From assembly GCF_016522535.1 (NCBI RefSeq), contig NZ_JAEHOI010000006.1, forward strand, positions 1 to 64,000: a stretch of 64,000 nucleotides of DNA, given 5' to 3'. Below are positions 34,859 through 42,986 of this stretch, piece after piece. How positions within the stretch are numbered: the first letter of the stretch is position 1; each line of letters opens with the position of its first letter. This DNA comes from Leucobacter edaphi. GTDB lineage: Bacteria > Actinomycetota > Actinomycetes > Actinomycetales > Microbacteriaceae. The notes under the pieces were generated by a model. That model had not been told where the DNA came from, did no database searches, and worked only from the letters and a program-made list of their open reading frames with translations. The translations under genes were made by a program, and so were the position numbers.

Positions 34859-35165
34859 GCGCGGTCGAATCATGAGCCGCCGTGAGTTGGCGGGCACGTT
34901 TGTCGGCCGCGTATGGAGACTGACCGTTCGTGTGGGCGCTGTCCGCCGCCAGGGTCTTCGGGTGTGTGGTGGCGTAAACGCCACTGCCAAGTGATGGCCT
35001 TTCGCGCCAGAAGACGCTGTCAGCTTTCAGCCGGTTCAGAACGGTCGCTTCCGTACCGGAAGTGGCTTGCGCACTCCACGAGTGCGTCGGTGAAGTACGG
35101 GTCCACATCACCCCGTGGATGAGCGCCTCCCCCGTAAAGACTTGCCGCGCACTGGGCTGCTTCAT
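34851..35165 (-). CDS. Hypothetical protein, second gene of the repeat-flanked cassette
   Basis: A 104-residue ORF without recognisable family. The ATG has a good ribosome site, AAGGAG at 7-nt spacing, and overlaps the previous stop (ATGA). The sequence is Thr/Ser/Ala-rich and hydrophilic, with no signal or membrane segment. About 70% of third positions are G/C, below the local genes. The -1 reading relative to it stays open for ~50 codons (through DPYFTDALVECASHF), so a frameshifted alternative cannot be excluded. Confidence 0.42.
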   Translation of the reverse strand: MKQPSARQVFTGEALIHGVMWTRTSPTHSWSAQATSGTEATVLNRLKADSVFWRERPSLGSGVYATTHPKTLAADSAHTNGQSPYAADKRARQLTAAHDSTAHV

Positions 35166-35335
35166 GCGGGGACTCCTTCCCGGTGGTTTGGTGGTTCCAG
35201 GTTCAGGACACAGTTGCGGACTGATTGGGATATTCGCACGTCGCGGTCGCCAACGAAGATCCGGTCCAGCGAAGTCATGATGCCGGTGAAGCTTGTGAGG
35301 CCTATCCGAAGCGGGTCCCAGGCTGGACCGCTCAC
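35162..35335 (-). CDS. Small protein, first gene of the repeat-flanked cassette
   Basis: A 57-residue reading frame starting with GTG at 35335 (an internal ATG at 35278 would give 38 residues). It looks protein-like: FTGIMTSLDRIFVGDRDVRI, then SVRNCVLNLEPPNHREGVPA. No known domain. Its TGA overlaps the ATG of the 104-residue ORF (ATGA), and its end carries that ORF's ribosome site. No clear promoter lies between it and the right direct repeat. It could be a complete small protein or the remnant of a longer one. Confidence 0.4.
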   Translation of the reverse strand: MSGPAWDPLRIGLTSFTGIMTSLDRIFVGDRDVRISQSVRNCVLNLEPPNHREGVPA

Positions 35336-35372
35336 CGTGTGGCCGAGACGCTAGCCCTGTGGTCTTTTTCAG

Positions 35373-35441
35373 GCGAATAGTGCAGTTTCCCCCACCCTGA
35401 CCGGGGACTTTTCTGCGTGGTGCCGGCTCGCTCCCGACGGA
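35373..35441. repeat. Right copy of the ~68-bp direct repeat
   Basis: Same orientation as the left copy, 1074 bp away. It abuts the leaderless promoter of the CPBP gene (AACCCT at 35441-35446). The layout lipoprotein-stop / repeat / cassette / repeat / CPBP-promoter suggests that one copy existed before the cassette was inserted. Confidence 0.8.
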
Positions 35442-35452
35442 ACCCTGGAAGC

Positions 35453-36442
35453 ATGCACAACATCCGCCCCAGGCACCCCTCCGCACCGCAGACCGAATCA
35501 GACGTCGCGCCAGCCCCGACACGGCGCGGCGCGGATCCGGGCGGCGCATCCCGGCGCCGCGTCCCGGCGCGCGACCGTCCCGTGCTCGCGATCGTCTGCG
35601 CCTGGTACGTGGTCACCCTGCTCGTCTCGGGCGCGCTCAACGTGATCCAGCAGTTCGCGGGCATCGATCCGGATCTGATCCAGATTGTCCAGTTCGCACC
35701 GACGATCGGTCTGCTCCTGCTGTTCGCGCTGCCCCGGGTGCGGCGCAGCGTATTTCTCCCGCCGCGGGTCTCGCATCGTCGAGCCTGGGGGCGCCTCGGC
35801 ATCGCCCTGCTCGCGATCGCCGGCTACGCCGCCATGCTGCTCGCGACGGCAGCCCTGACCCAGGATCTTCGCTCGGATCAGCCGTTCCACTCCGGCTGGC
35901 TCGTCGCGCTATTCGTCGCGCTGCAGATTGTCGGCGCGATCGGCGAGGAGATCGGCTGGCACGGCTTCCTGCAGCCGCTGCTCGCGACGCGGATGAACTG
36001 GCTCGCGTCCTGCATCGTGACGGGCGTGCTGTGGTCGTTCTGGCACGTGCAGATCTTCGCGAGCGTGCTCTCGACGATCATGTTCACCCTCTCCTGCGTC
36101 GGCCTGTCGATCGTGTACGGCAAGATCGCCGTGGGGAACCCCCTGCAGCGCGGGATCATCGCCGGCGTGATGCACGGCATCGTGAACATCACCCTGTTCC
36201 TCGGCCTCGACCAGGAGGCGGCGACGCGCGGCGCGATCCCGCTGCCCATCCTCTACCTGCTGCCCTTCGGCCTCGCGGTGCTCGCGGCGCAGCGGTTCCG
36301 CGCGCGGCAGGCGGCCCGGGGCTCGGTTCAGGGATCGCTGCGAGCGGCGGCTCGCGCGGCGACCTCCCCCGCCCCGCGGGGAAAACTCGCGGCCGTACCC
36401 TCCGTCACGGAATACGCTCCCAGTGGAAAGATGGACGCATGA
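35453..36442 (+). CDS. CPBP family intramembrane metalloprotease
   Basis: A 329-residue protein with a hydrophilic ~40-residue start and about seven to eight transmembrane helices. The CPBP (Abi, PF02517) motifs are EEIGWHGFLQPL (E165, E166) and WSFWHVQIF (H198). The usual EExxxR arginine position is His here (EEIGWHG). Such proteases act within the membrane; some process prenylated proteins or bacteriocins. AACCCT 6 nt before the ATG is a near-TANNNT -10. It overlaps the kinase gene by 4 bp (ATGA), forming a three-gene operon. Confidence 0.85.
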   Translation: MHNIRPRHPSAPQTESDVAPAPTRRGADPGGASRRRVPARDRPVLAIVCAWYVVTLLVSGALNVIQQFAGIDPDLIQIVQFAPTIGLLLLFALPRVRRSVFLPPRVSHRRAWGRLGIALLAIAGYAAMLLATAALTQDLRSDQPFHSGWLVALFVALQIVGAIGEEIGWHGFLQPLLATRMNWLASCIVTGVLWSFWHVQIFASVLSTIMFTLSCVGLSIVYGKIAVGNPLQRGIIAGVMHGIVNITLFLGLDQEAATRGAIPLPILYLLPFGLAVLAAQRFRARQAARGSVQGSLRAAARAATSPAPRGKLAAVPSVTEYAPSGKMDA

Positions 36443-37770
36443 CCGCGCAGCCCACGCCCCCCAGCGCGCGGCAGAACCGCCTCGCCGACCGGGTTCGCGC
36501 CCGCGGCCGCGCGCTTCTCGACGCGCTGATCCTGCTGGGCGAACTGCTGTACGTGGCGGTCCTGATCCTCGGAATCGCGACCGCCATCGGGCTGTCGTGG
36601 CTCTGGGTCGGGCTGCTCGTCCTCCCGGCGCTGTACCGGGCGCTCCACCGGCAACTCGTGCGCGTCTCGGCCCGGTGCGAGCCGTACCTCGGCCGCCCGC
36701 TCAGGCTCCCGGAGTTGCCCGCGCGCCCGGAAGAACCCGCGGACCCCGCGGACGGTGTCCTGGAGAAGCTCCGTCGCACCGAGGGCATCCGCCTCCTCGC
36801 CTCGGAGGAGGCCTGGCAGCTCCTGTGGTGGGGACTCGTCGAGTCGCTCGTCGGGATCATCGTGGCGACCATGCCGCTCCTCCTCATCGGTGAGGGCCTG
36901 CGCGGCCTCCTCGTCGCGCCACTGCTCACCGTGATCATGGGCTGGCAACCGGACGAGTGGTACCTGTGGGTGCGGGTCGCCGACGGCATGAGCCTGGTCG
37001 CGGCGATGACCCTCGGCCTCCTGCTCGTCATCGTCGGATGGCTGACCGCGACGTTCTGGCTTCGCCAGCACGCGCGCCTCTCCTCGGCTGCGATCGGAAG
37101 CAGGCGCACCGAACTCCGCGCCCGCGTCGATCAGCTCACCCGCAGCCGCGCGGGTTCGCGACGCGACGCGGCCGCCGAGCTCAAGCGGATCGAGCGCGAG
37201 GTGCACGACGGCACGCAGGCGCAGCTCGCGACGATCGGCCTGCGACTCGGCACGGCCGACGCGCTGTGGGACTCGGATCCGGATCGGGCGCGCGCGATCG
37301 TGGAGGAGGCCCGCGGGGACGCCTCAGCCGCGCTCGACGAACTGCGGGCGCTGATGCGGGGGATCAGGCCGCCGGTGCTCGCCGATCGGGGGCTCGCCGC
37401 CGCACTCGAGGACCTCGCCATCGCCTCCGGCTCCGCGGGTCCCGGCTCCACCTCGGTCACGGCGTACGCGGCCCTGAGCGGGAATTACGCCCCCGACATC
37501 GAGTCCGCGGTGTATTTCGCCGCGCGCGAGCTCGTCACGAACGCCCTGAAGCACGCGCGCGCCGAACGGATCACGGTCACGGCGACCGAATCGCCGGAGC
37601 GCCTGCAGCTCGTCGTGCTCGACGACGGCGCTGGCGGGGCGCGGGAGACGCCGGGCCACGGCCTCGCCGGCCTCGCCGAGCGGCTCGCGGCCTTCGACGG
37701 CACGCTGACGGTGTCGAGCCCCGCGGGCGGCCCGACCCGGATCACCGTGGAGGTCCCGTGCGGGTCGTGA
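36439..37770 (+). CDS. Sensor histidine kinase (HisKA_3)
   Basis: A 443-residue kinase. Two N-terminal helices (about 28-66), a Pro-rich cytoplasmic loop containing ADPADG, two more helices (132-166 and 183-205), a coil, the acceptor box RIEREVHDGTQAQLA (H256) and an HATPase domain with N-box ARELVTNALKHA and G-box GHGLAGLAERL. The HD(G)xxQ form places it with the DesK/LiaS/NarX kinases. It is translationally coupled to the CPBP gene upstream and overlaps the regulator gene by 13 bp. Confidence 0.92.
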   Translation: MTAQPTPPSARQNRLADRVRARGRALLDALILLGELLYVAVLILGIATAIGLSWLWVGLLVLPALYRALHRQLVRVSARCEPYLGRPLRLPELPARPEEPADPADGVLEKLRRTEGIRLLASEEAWQLLWWGLVESLVGIIVATMPLLLIGEGLRGLLVAPLLTVIMGWQPDEWYLWVRVADGMSLVAAMTLGLLLVIVGWLTATFWLRQHARLSSAAIGSRRTELRARVDQLTRSRAGSRRDAAAELKRIEREVHDGTQAQLATIGLRLGTADALWDSDPDRARAIVEEARGDASAALDELRALMRGIRPPVLADRGLAAALEDLAIASGSAGPGSTSVTAYAALSGNYAPDIESAVYFAARELVTNALKHARAERITVTATESPERLQLVVLDDGAGGARETPGHGLAGLAERLAAFDGTLTVSSPAGGPTRITVEVPCGS

Positions 37771-38444
37771 TCGCGGAGGACCTCGCGATGCTCCGCGAGG
37801 GGCTCGCGCTGCTGCTCAAGGCCTCGGGGCACGAGGTCGTGGCGTCCGTGGCGAGCGGCCCGGAACTCGAGCGGGTGTTTGCGGAGTGGGACGCCGACCT
37901 CGCGGTCGTCGACATCCGTATGCCGCCGACCGGCACCGACGAGGGCCTGCGCGCCGCGCTCGCCGCACGTTCCGCCCGCCCAGGGCTGCCCGTGCTGCTG
38001 TTCTCGCAGTACGTCGAGCGGCTCTACGTGCGGGAGCTCCTCACCGACGGCGCGGGCGGGGTCGGCTATCTCCTCAAGGATCGGGTCTCGGATCCGCGCG
38101 AGTTCCTCGACGCGATGCAGCGCGTCGCCGACGGCGGGACGGTCATCGATCCGACCGTGATCGCCTCGCTGATCGGGGGCGATGCCACCGAGCAGACGCC
38201 GGGCCGACGGACAGGAGACGGGCAGGGACGCTCGTCGGGCCTCGCCGCGCTCACGCCCCGCGAGACCGAGGTGATACAGCTCCTCGCCGAGGGCCGCTCG
38301 AACGCCGCCATCGGCGAGCGGCTGTTCCTCAGCGAGAGCGCGACGACGAAGCACATCTCCGCGATCTTCGACAAGCTCGGCCTCCCGCCCAGCGGAACCG
38401 ACAACCGCCGCGTGCTCGCCGTGCTCGCCTACCTCGGCGCCTGA
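37758..38444 (+). CDS. Response regulator, NarL/LuxR family
   Basis: A 228-residue regulator: receiver with E7/D8, phospho-acceptor D52 in VVDIRMPPT and K near 110 (YLLKDR), then a LuxR HTH (LTPRETEVIQLLAEGRSNAAI; LSESATTKHISAIFDKL). The start is a GTG preceded by GGAGG at 4 nt, inside the last codons of the kinase gene. It is the cognate partner of that kinase. Confidence 0.92.
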   Translation: MRVVIAEDLAMLREGLALLLKASGHEVVASVASGPELERVFAEWDADLAVVDIRMPPTGTDEGLRAALAARSARPGLPVLLFSQYVERLYVRELLTDGAGGVGYLLKDRVSDPREFLDAMQRVADGGTVIDPTVIASLIGGDATEQTPGRRTGDGQGRSSGLAALTPRETEVIQLLAEGRSNAAIGERLFLSESATTKHISAIFDKLGLPPSGTDNRRVLAVLAYLGA

Positions 38445-38496
38445 AGCCCAGCCCCTTCTGCGAGGATGGGGCATCACCGATTCCCGAGGAGCCAGC

Positions 38497-38982
38497 ATGT
38501 CCGATTCCCTCGACCGCGTCCGCGCCGCAGCCGCGGAGCGCGGCCTCGACATCGATATCCGGGAACGCCCCGACGCGAACTCGCTCGAGGAGGCGGCGGC
38601 ACTCCTGGGGATCGCGCCGTTCGAGATCGTGAAAACCCTGGTCGTGAAGCGATCGGACGGCAGCTACCTCTTCGCGCTCGTGCCGGGCGGCCGCGCGATC
38701 TCGTGGCCGAAACTGCGCGCGCTCGTTGGCGTCAACAAGCTCCGCATGCCCGAGCCGGCGCTCGCGCTCGAGGCCACCGGTTTCGAGCGCGGCACGATCA
38801 CCCCGATCGGCAGCACGACGGCGTGGCCCGTCTACGCCGACGAGACGATCGTCGGCCGCAGGGTCGCCCTCGGCGCTGGCGCGCACGGGCACAGCCTCTT
38901 CGTCGACGCCGACGAGCTGATCGGCGCCTACGGCGCGATCGTCGCGGACATTACGGTGCCGGAAGACCCCGCTGGCCGCTGA
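38497..38982 (+). CDS. YbaK/EbsC family aminoacyl-tRNA deacylase
   Basis: A 161-residue protein of the YbaK fold. IVKTLVVKRSDG holds the conserved lysine, and SWPKLRALVGVNKLRM and GTITPIGST are characteristic blocks. Family members hydrolyse mischarged Cys-tRNA(Pro) or related species in trans. GAGGAG lies 5 nt before the ATG. It converges on the esterase gene 10 bp away. Confidence 0.9.
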   Translation: MSDSLDRVRAAAAERGLDIDIRERPDANSLEEAAALLGIAPFEIVKTLVVKRSDGSYLFALVPGGRAISWPKLRALVGVNKLRMPEPALALEATGFERGTITPIGSTTAWPVYADETIVGRRVALGAGAHGHSLFVDADELIGAYGAIVADITVPEDPAGR

Positions 38983-38992
38983 GGCGCCATAC

Positions 38993-40288
38993 TCAGCGAC
39001 CGACGCGATCGATCCCCATGCGCGCCGCCATCAGGGGAAAGGCCCGGTCGAAGACCGCCTGCGTGGTGTGCCAATCGTGCCCGGCCGGTTCGAGAATGAG
39101 TTCGGTCTGCATCCCGGCGGCCCGCGCCGCGGCGTGGAGCTCGCGGGCGTACCCCGTGTAGCGCTGATCCTTCTCGCCCGAGCCGAAGAGGAGCATCGTG
39201 TCGCGATAGCGGCCGTGCGCCTGCATGATCGCGATCGGCTGGGCAGCGTCGAACGCGGCCTGCGAGCCGCCGAATCCCTTCTGAACGGCCTCGGGGATCG
39301 AGCTCAGACGGGGACCGATCTCGCTCAGTGTCGCGATCCCGGAACCGAAGATCTCCGGGTGACCCGCCATGAACTGGGAGACGCAGGTGCCGCCCTGCGA
39401 GAATCCGGTCAGTCCCCACATCTTCGGATCGGAGCTCACCCGGTAGTGCGCCCTGACCCAGTTGGGCACGTCGATGGTCATGTAGCTGGCCGAGTTTCCG
39501 AGGGTGTGCGAGTCGACGCACATCGGGTTGACGTCGCCAGCTGAGAGCTGATCGGCCGCGACGAGGATCGGCGCGATCCCGTGGTGCGCCGCCTGATACC
39601 GGTCCAGCGCCTCGTCCATGTGGCCGGAGTCGAAGTTCGCGTACGGCCCGCCCGGCTGGCCGGACATCGCGATGAGCACCGGGAGCACTGGCGGATGATC
39701 GACGAGGGCGGCGGGAGGAAGCCACACGATCGCCTGCCGCGCGGGAAAACCGGAGGTCGCGCCGGGAATCATGACCGCCCCGCGCTGCCCGTGCGCCGGC
39801 ATGTCCTTCGGTGGCTGCCAGTCCCGGAAGTCGGCGAGCCCCGCGACGACCTCGCCGCGCTCGCCCGTGACCTCCTCAAGCGGCGCGACATCCGTCTTCC
39901 CGAACACCTGGCTCAGGTTCTGAAACGCCCCGAAATCAGCGTTGATCTGCAGTGCGGAGGTCATCGCAAAGATCACGACCGCGATCGCAGCGACCGTCTT
40001 CCGCCACCAGCGGGTGCGGAACAGGTTGACGATCGAGAGGCCGATCCCCGCGAAGCCGAGCACGACCCACAGCCGCGTCAGGTCCGAGAGCGTGACCCCG
40101 AAGAGGTCTCGCACATCGACCGCGAACCAGAACACGCCGAGGCCGATCAGGCCGCCCGCGGCAAGCCCGCCGAACGTCAGGGCGAGCCGCCGCCAGGTCT
40201 CGCTACTCAGGAGGTAGACGGTCAGCGAGCCGCAGAGCAGCGAGGCTCCGATGAGGAGCCCGGAGTTCGTGATCGGCACCTCAGGCAT
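38993..40288 (-). CDS. Membrane-anchored esterase-like alpha/beta hydrolase (copy 1)
   Basis: A 431-residue protein. Four transmembrane helices fill residues 8-115; the extracytoplasmic part is an esterase D/Fbp-like (PF00756) hydrolase with the nucleophile in GLTGFSQGG (S297), an acid in GSGEKDQ (near 372-374) and H404 in AGHDWHT. This is the architecture of actinobacterial putative esterases related to mycolyltransferases. GAGGTGAG precedes the ATG. A close paralogue with the same residue numbering lies upstream at 40582-41871, so this is a tandem duplication. The substrate is unknown. Confidence 0.88.
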   Translation of the reverse strand: MPEVPITNSGLLIGASLLCGSLTVYLLSSETWRRLALTFGGLAAGGLIGLGVFWFAVDVRDLFGVTLSDLTRLWVVLGFAGIGLSIVNLFRTRWWRKTVAAIAVVIFAMTSALQINADFGAFQNLSQVFGKTDVAPLEEVTGERGEVVAGLADFRDWQPPKDMPAHGQRGAVMIPGATSGFPARQAIVWLPPAALVDHPPVLPVLIAMSGQPGGPYANFDSGHMDEALDRYQAAHHGIAPILVAADQLSAGDVNPMCVDSHTLGNSASYMTIDVPNWVRAHYRVSSDPKMWGLTGFSQGGTCVSQFMAGHPEIFGSGIATLSEIGPRLSSIPEAVQKGFGGSQAAFDAAQPIAIMQAHGRYRDTMLLFGSGEKDQRYTGYARELHAAARAAGMQTELILEPAGHDWHTTQAVFDRAFPLMAARMGIDRVGR

Positions 40289-40581
40289 CGGCGGCTCACC
40301 TCGCGGGGTTCGAGCCCAGTGCGGAAGTGCTGGGCGGCAGCGGGTGTCAGCATGACCGTCGAATCAATCATTTGCCTGGGAGCGCGTCCGGCTTTCCCGG
40401 GGTCATTTCCGCCAGCGCCGGCGCCGGTCATTCCGCACCCGCGGCCACCGCCCCAGTGAACTGGGGTTCCTCCGCGACGGACGCGTTCAGCTCCGCCGCG
40501 ACCTCCGCCGCCGCGTCCAGCATGCTCCCAGCGAACGGGAAGCGGGAGGGCGGAGCGGTGAACGGCGAACGGGCGAGATGA

Positions 40582-41871
40582 TCACGTCCGGTCGATCCCC
40601 ATCCGCTTCGCCATCGCGGGGAAGGCTCGGTCGAACACCGCCTGCACCGTGGGCCAGTCGTGCCCGCCCTGCTCGAGGATGAGCTCGGAGGTGATGCCGG
40701 CCGCGAGCGCCTCACGGTGGAGTTCGCGGGCGAACCCGGTGTACCGCTGGTCCTCCGCCCCGCTGCCGAAGTACAGCATGGTGTCCGCGTAGGTGCCGTG
40801 CTTCCGCATGATGGCGATCGGCTGGGCCGCCTCGAACGCCGCGGTCGAGCCGTTGAAGCCACCCGCGATCGAGTCGGGAATCCAGCTCAGGCGCGGCCCG
40901 ATCTGGCTGAGGGTCGCGATGCCCGACCCGAACAGCTCCGGATACCCGGTCACGAACTGGGTCACGCACGTGCCGCCCTGCGAGAAGCCCGTCAGCCCCC
41001 ACATCCTCGGATCGCTGCTCACCCGATAGTTCGCGCGCACCCAGTCGGGGACGTCCTGCGTGATGTAGGTGGCGGAGTTCCCGAACTTCTGGGAGTCGAC
41101 GCACATCGGGTTCACACCCGGCGCGGAGAGCTGATCGGCGGCGATCAGGATCGGCGCGATGCCGTGGTGCGACGCCTGATACCGGTCGAGCGCCCTGTCG
41201 AGATGTCCAGAGGTGAAGTTCGTGTCGGGCGCCCCCGGCTGACCCGACATCGCGATCAGCACGGGGAGCACCGGCGGGTGGTCGACGAGCGCGGCCGGCG
41301 GAAGCCACACGATCGCGGAGCGGGCGGGGAAACCGGACTTCGTGCCGGGAATCGTGACCTCGCCCATTCTGCCGTGCTGGGGCATGTCCTTCGGCGGGCG
41401 CCAGCGAGAGTAGTCGGCCATGCCCTTCACCACCTCGCCGCGCTCGCCCTTCACCAGGGAGAGCTTGCCGTAGGTCGCGCCGCCGAACACCTGATTGAGC
41501 GTTTGGTAGGCCCCGAAATCGGCATTGATCTGGAGGGCAGCGGTGGCGAGGAAGATCGGGATCGAGACGATCGCGATCACCTTCCGCCACCAGCGGGAGC
41601 GGAACAGGTTGACGAGCGCGAGCGCCAGGCCCGCGAACCCGAGCGCGACCCACAGGCGCGTGTAATCGGAGAGGGTCACGCCGAACACGTCGTTCAGGTC
41701 GACGAGCCACCAGAACACGCCGAGGCCGATCGCGCCGCCCACGATGAGACCCACAGCAGAGGCGAGGACTCGCCTCCATGTTTTCCTGATCAGGAGGTAG
41801 ATCGAGAGCGCCGCGCAGAGGGCGGTGGCCCCGAGGAGCAGCCACGGTTCAGTGATCGAGGCCTCGAGCAT
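40582..41871 (-). CDS. Membrane-anchored esterase-like alpha/beta hydrolase (copy 2)
   Basis: A 429-residue paralogue of the protein at 38993, collinear to within two residues: four N-terminal helices, the shared block NADFGA(F/Y)Q at about 116-122, nucleophile S297 in GLTGFSQGG, and His in GGHDWPT. The strongest divergence is at 129-142 and in the first helices. The two are separated by 293 bp with no supported gene. Both catalytic sets are intact, so both are probably active, perhaps on different envelope lipids. Confidence 0.88.
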   Translation of the reverse strand: MLEASITEPWLLLGATALCAALSIYLLIRKTWRRVLASAVGLIVGGAIGLGVFWWLVDLNDVFGVTLSDYTRLWVALGFAGLALALVNLFRSRWWRKVIAIVSIPIFLATAALQINADFGAYQTLNQVFGGATYGKLSLVKGERGEVVKGMADYSRWRPPKDMPQHGRMGEVTIPGTKSGFPARSAIVWLPPAALVDHPPVLPVLIAMSGQPGAPDTNFTSGHLDRALDRYQASHHGIAPILIAADQLSAPGVNPMCVDSQKFGNSATYITQDVPDWVRANYRVSSDPRMWGLTGFSQGGTCVTQFVTGYPELFGSGIATLSQIGPRLSWIPDSIAGGFNGSTAAFEAAQPIAIMRKHGTYADTMLYFGSGAEDQRYTGFARELHREALAAGITSELILEQGGHDWPTVQAVFDRAFPAMAKRMGIDRT

Positions 41872-42008
41872 GGGCGCACTCCCTCACGCGGTCGGAACGG
41901 TTCGCCGCGGGGGTGCGGCGTCAGCACCGACTAGCCTCTTTCGGCACTCCATGAGTTTCCTGGGAGGCGTGCGGCCGGTGCCGGTCCCCGGGCCTGCGCG
42001 GAGGCCGG

Positions 42009-42335
42009 CTACTCGGCCCCGTGCTCGATCGCGCGCTCGAGGCGCTCGAGCTTCCCGTCGAGCTCGCCCTCGTACCCGGGGCGGATGTCGGCCTTCATGA
42101 CGAGCGAGACGCGCGATCCGAACGGGGCGACCGCCTCGGTTGCGCGCTTGACGACGTCGAATACCTCGTCCCAATCACCCTCGATCTCGGTGAACATGCT
42201 CGAGGTGCGGTGCGGCAGGCCCGAGGCGCGGACGACCTTGATCGCCTCGGCGACGGCCGCCGAGACGGAGCCGTCCGGACTTTCGGCGCCGTTGCGGGCG
42301 GGGCCGCTCGGGGCAACGGAGAAGGCGAGGATCAT
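42009..42335 (-). CDS. Thiamine-binding protein, MTH1187/YkoF family
   Basis: A 108-residue ferredoxin-like-fold protein. SVAPSG near the start, GLPHRTSSMFTEIEGDWDEV and RVSLVMKADIRPG are the hallmarks of the MTH1187 (DUF77) family, which binds thiamine-like ligands. AAGGAG lies 8 nt before the ATG. It lies 56 bp downstream of the cytidine deaminase gene on the same strand. Whether it takes part in thiamine salvage is not shown by neighbours. Confidence 0.85.
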   Translation of the reverse strand: MILAFSVAPSGPARNGAESPDGSVSAAVAEAIKVVRASGLPHRTSSMFTEIEGDWDEVFDVVKRATEAVAPFGSRVSLVMKADIRPGYEGELDGKLERLERAIEHGAE

Positions 42336-42391
42336 GCTGGTCGCTCCTTGAGTAATCGGGTGTGATCGGGTGTGATCGGCCCGGCGCGCGG

Positions 42392-42811
42392 TTACGCCGG
42401 GAGGTCTTCTGGGCCGAAGGCGTCGGGGAGGATGTCGGGCATCGTGCGGACGCCGCGCGGGGTCTCGATCCGGAAATCGGGCGCCGCGGCCTCGAGGAGG
42501 AGCTGGCGGCACCGGCCGCACGGCATCAGCGTGTTTCCCTCGCCGTCGACGCAGACGAACGCGGTGAGACGCCCGCCGCCCCCGAGGTGAAGCGACCCGA
42601 CGAGCACGCACTCCGCGCACAGCGTGAGGCCGTAGCTCGCGTTCTCGACGTTGCAGCCGGACACGATCCGGCCGTCGTCGACGAGCGCGGCGCAGCCGAC
42701 GCGAAGTCCCGAATACGGGGCGTAGGATCCCGCAGTCGCGACGAGCGCGGCATCGCGCAGCGCAGCCCAGTCGACCGGCGGGACGGCCGCTGACGCGTGT
42801 TCGGTACTCAC
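42392..42811 (-). CDS. cdd: Cytidine deaminase
   Basis: A 139-residue homotetrameric-type deaminase. The zinc site is formed by CNVENASYG (with the Cys/Glu pair in CAECVLVG) and PCGRCRQLL. It converts cytidine or deoxycytidine to uridine or deoxyuridine in pyrimidine salvage. The start is a GTG placed 6 nt after TAGCCT, so a leaderless mRNA is likely. Confidence 0.94.
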   Translation of the reverse strand: MSTEHASAAVPPVDWAALRDAALVATAGSYAPYSGLRVGCAALVDDGRIVSGCNVENASYGLTLCAECVLVGSLHLGGGGRLTAFVCVDGEGNTLMPCGRCRQLLLEAAAPDFRIETPRGVRTMPDILPDAFGPEDLPA

Positions 42812-42823
42812 GTGCTCAGGCTA
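42812..42823 (-). promoter_or_regulatory. Leaderless promoter -10 (TAGCCT) of cdd
   Basis: Minus-strand TAGCCT (42823-42818) ends 6 nt before the GTG at 42811. Confidence 0.5.
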
Positions 42824-42922
42824 CCCGCACTCGCAGCCGCTGGGTTGAACTGGGCAAAAACGTGCAGCGGCCGCGGGTGCGCACCGGACGCACACGCGCG
42901 GGGCAGCACGGGGCGGAAACGC

Positions 42923-42962
42923 GGATCGGCCGCGGAAACCCGTGCGGTTCCGCGGCCGATCC
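42923..42962 (-). terminator. Strong hairpin terminator of the ABC permease operon
   Basis: GGATCGGCCGCGGAA (42923-42937) and TTCCGCGGCCGATCC (42948-42962) are perfectly complementary over 15 bp around a 10-nt loop, 25 bp after the permease stop. On the minus strand it runs into GCGTTTCCG, a weak T-tract. Confidence 0.75.
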
Positions 42963-42986
42963 GTTCGGGAGCCCCGTGGCCGGGCC

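Noticed and set aside
34913-35354. Plus-strand frames of 69-79 codons inside the repeat-flanked cassette
   Set aside because: They lack start signals and oppose the coupled minus-strand frames, which have a ribosome site and overlaps.
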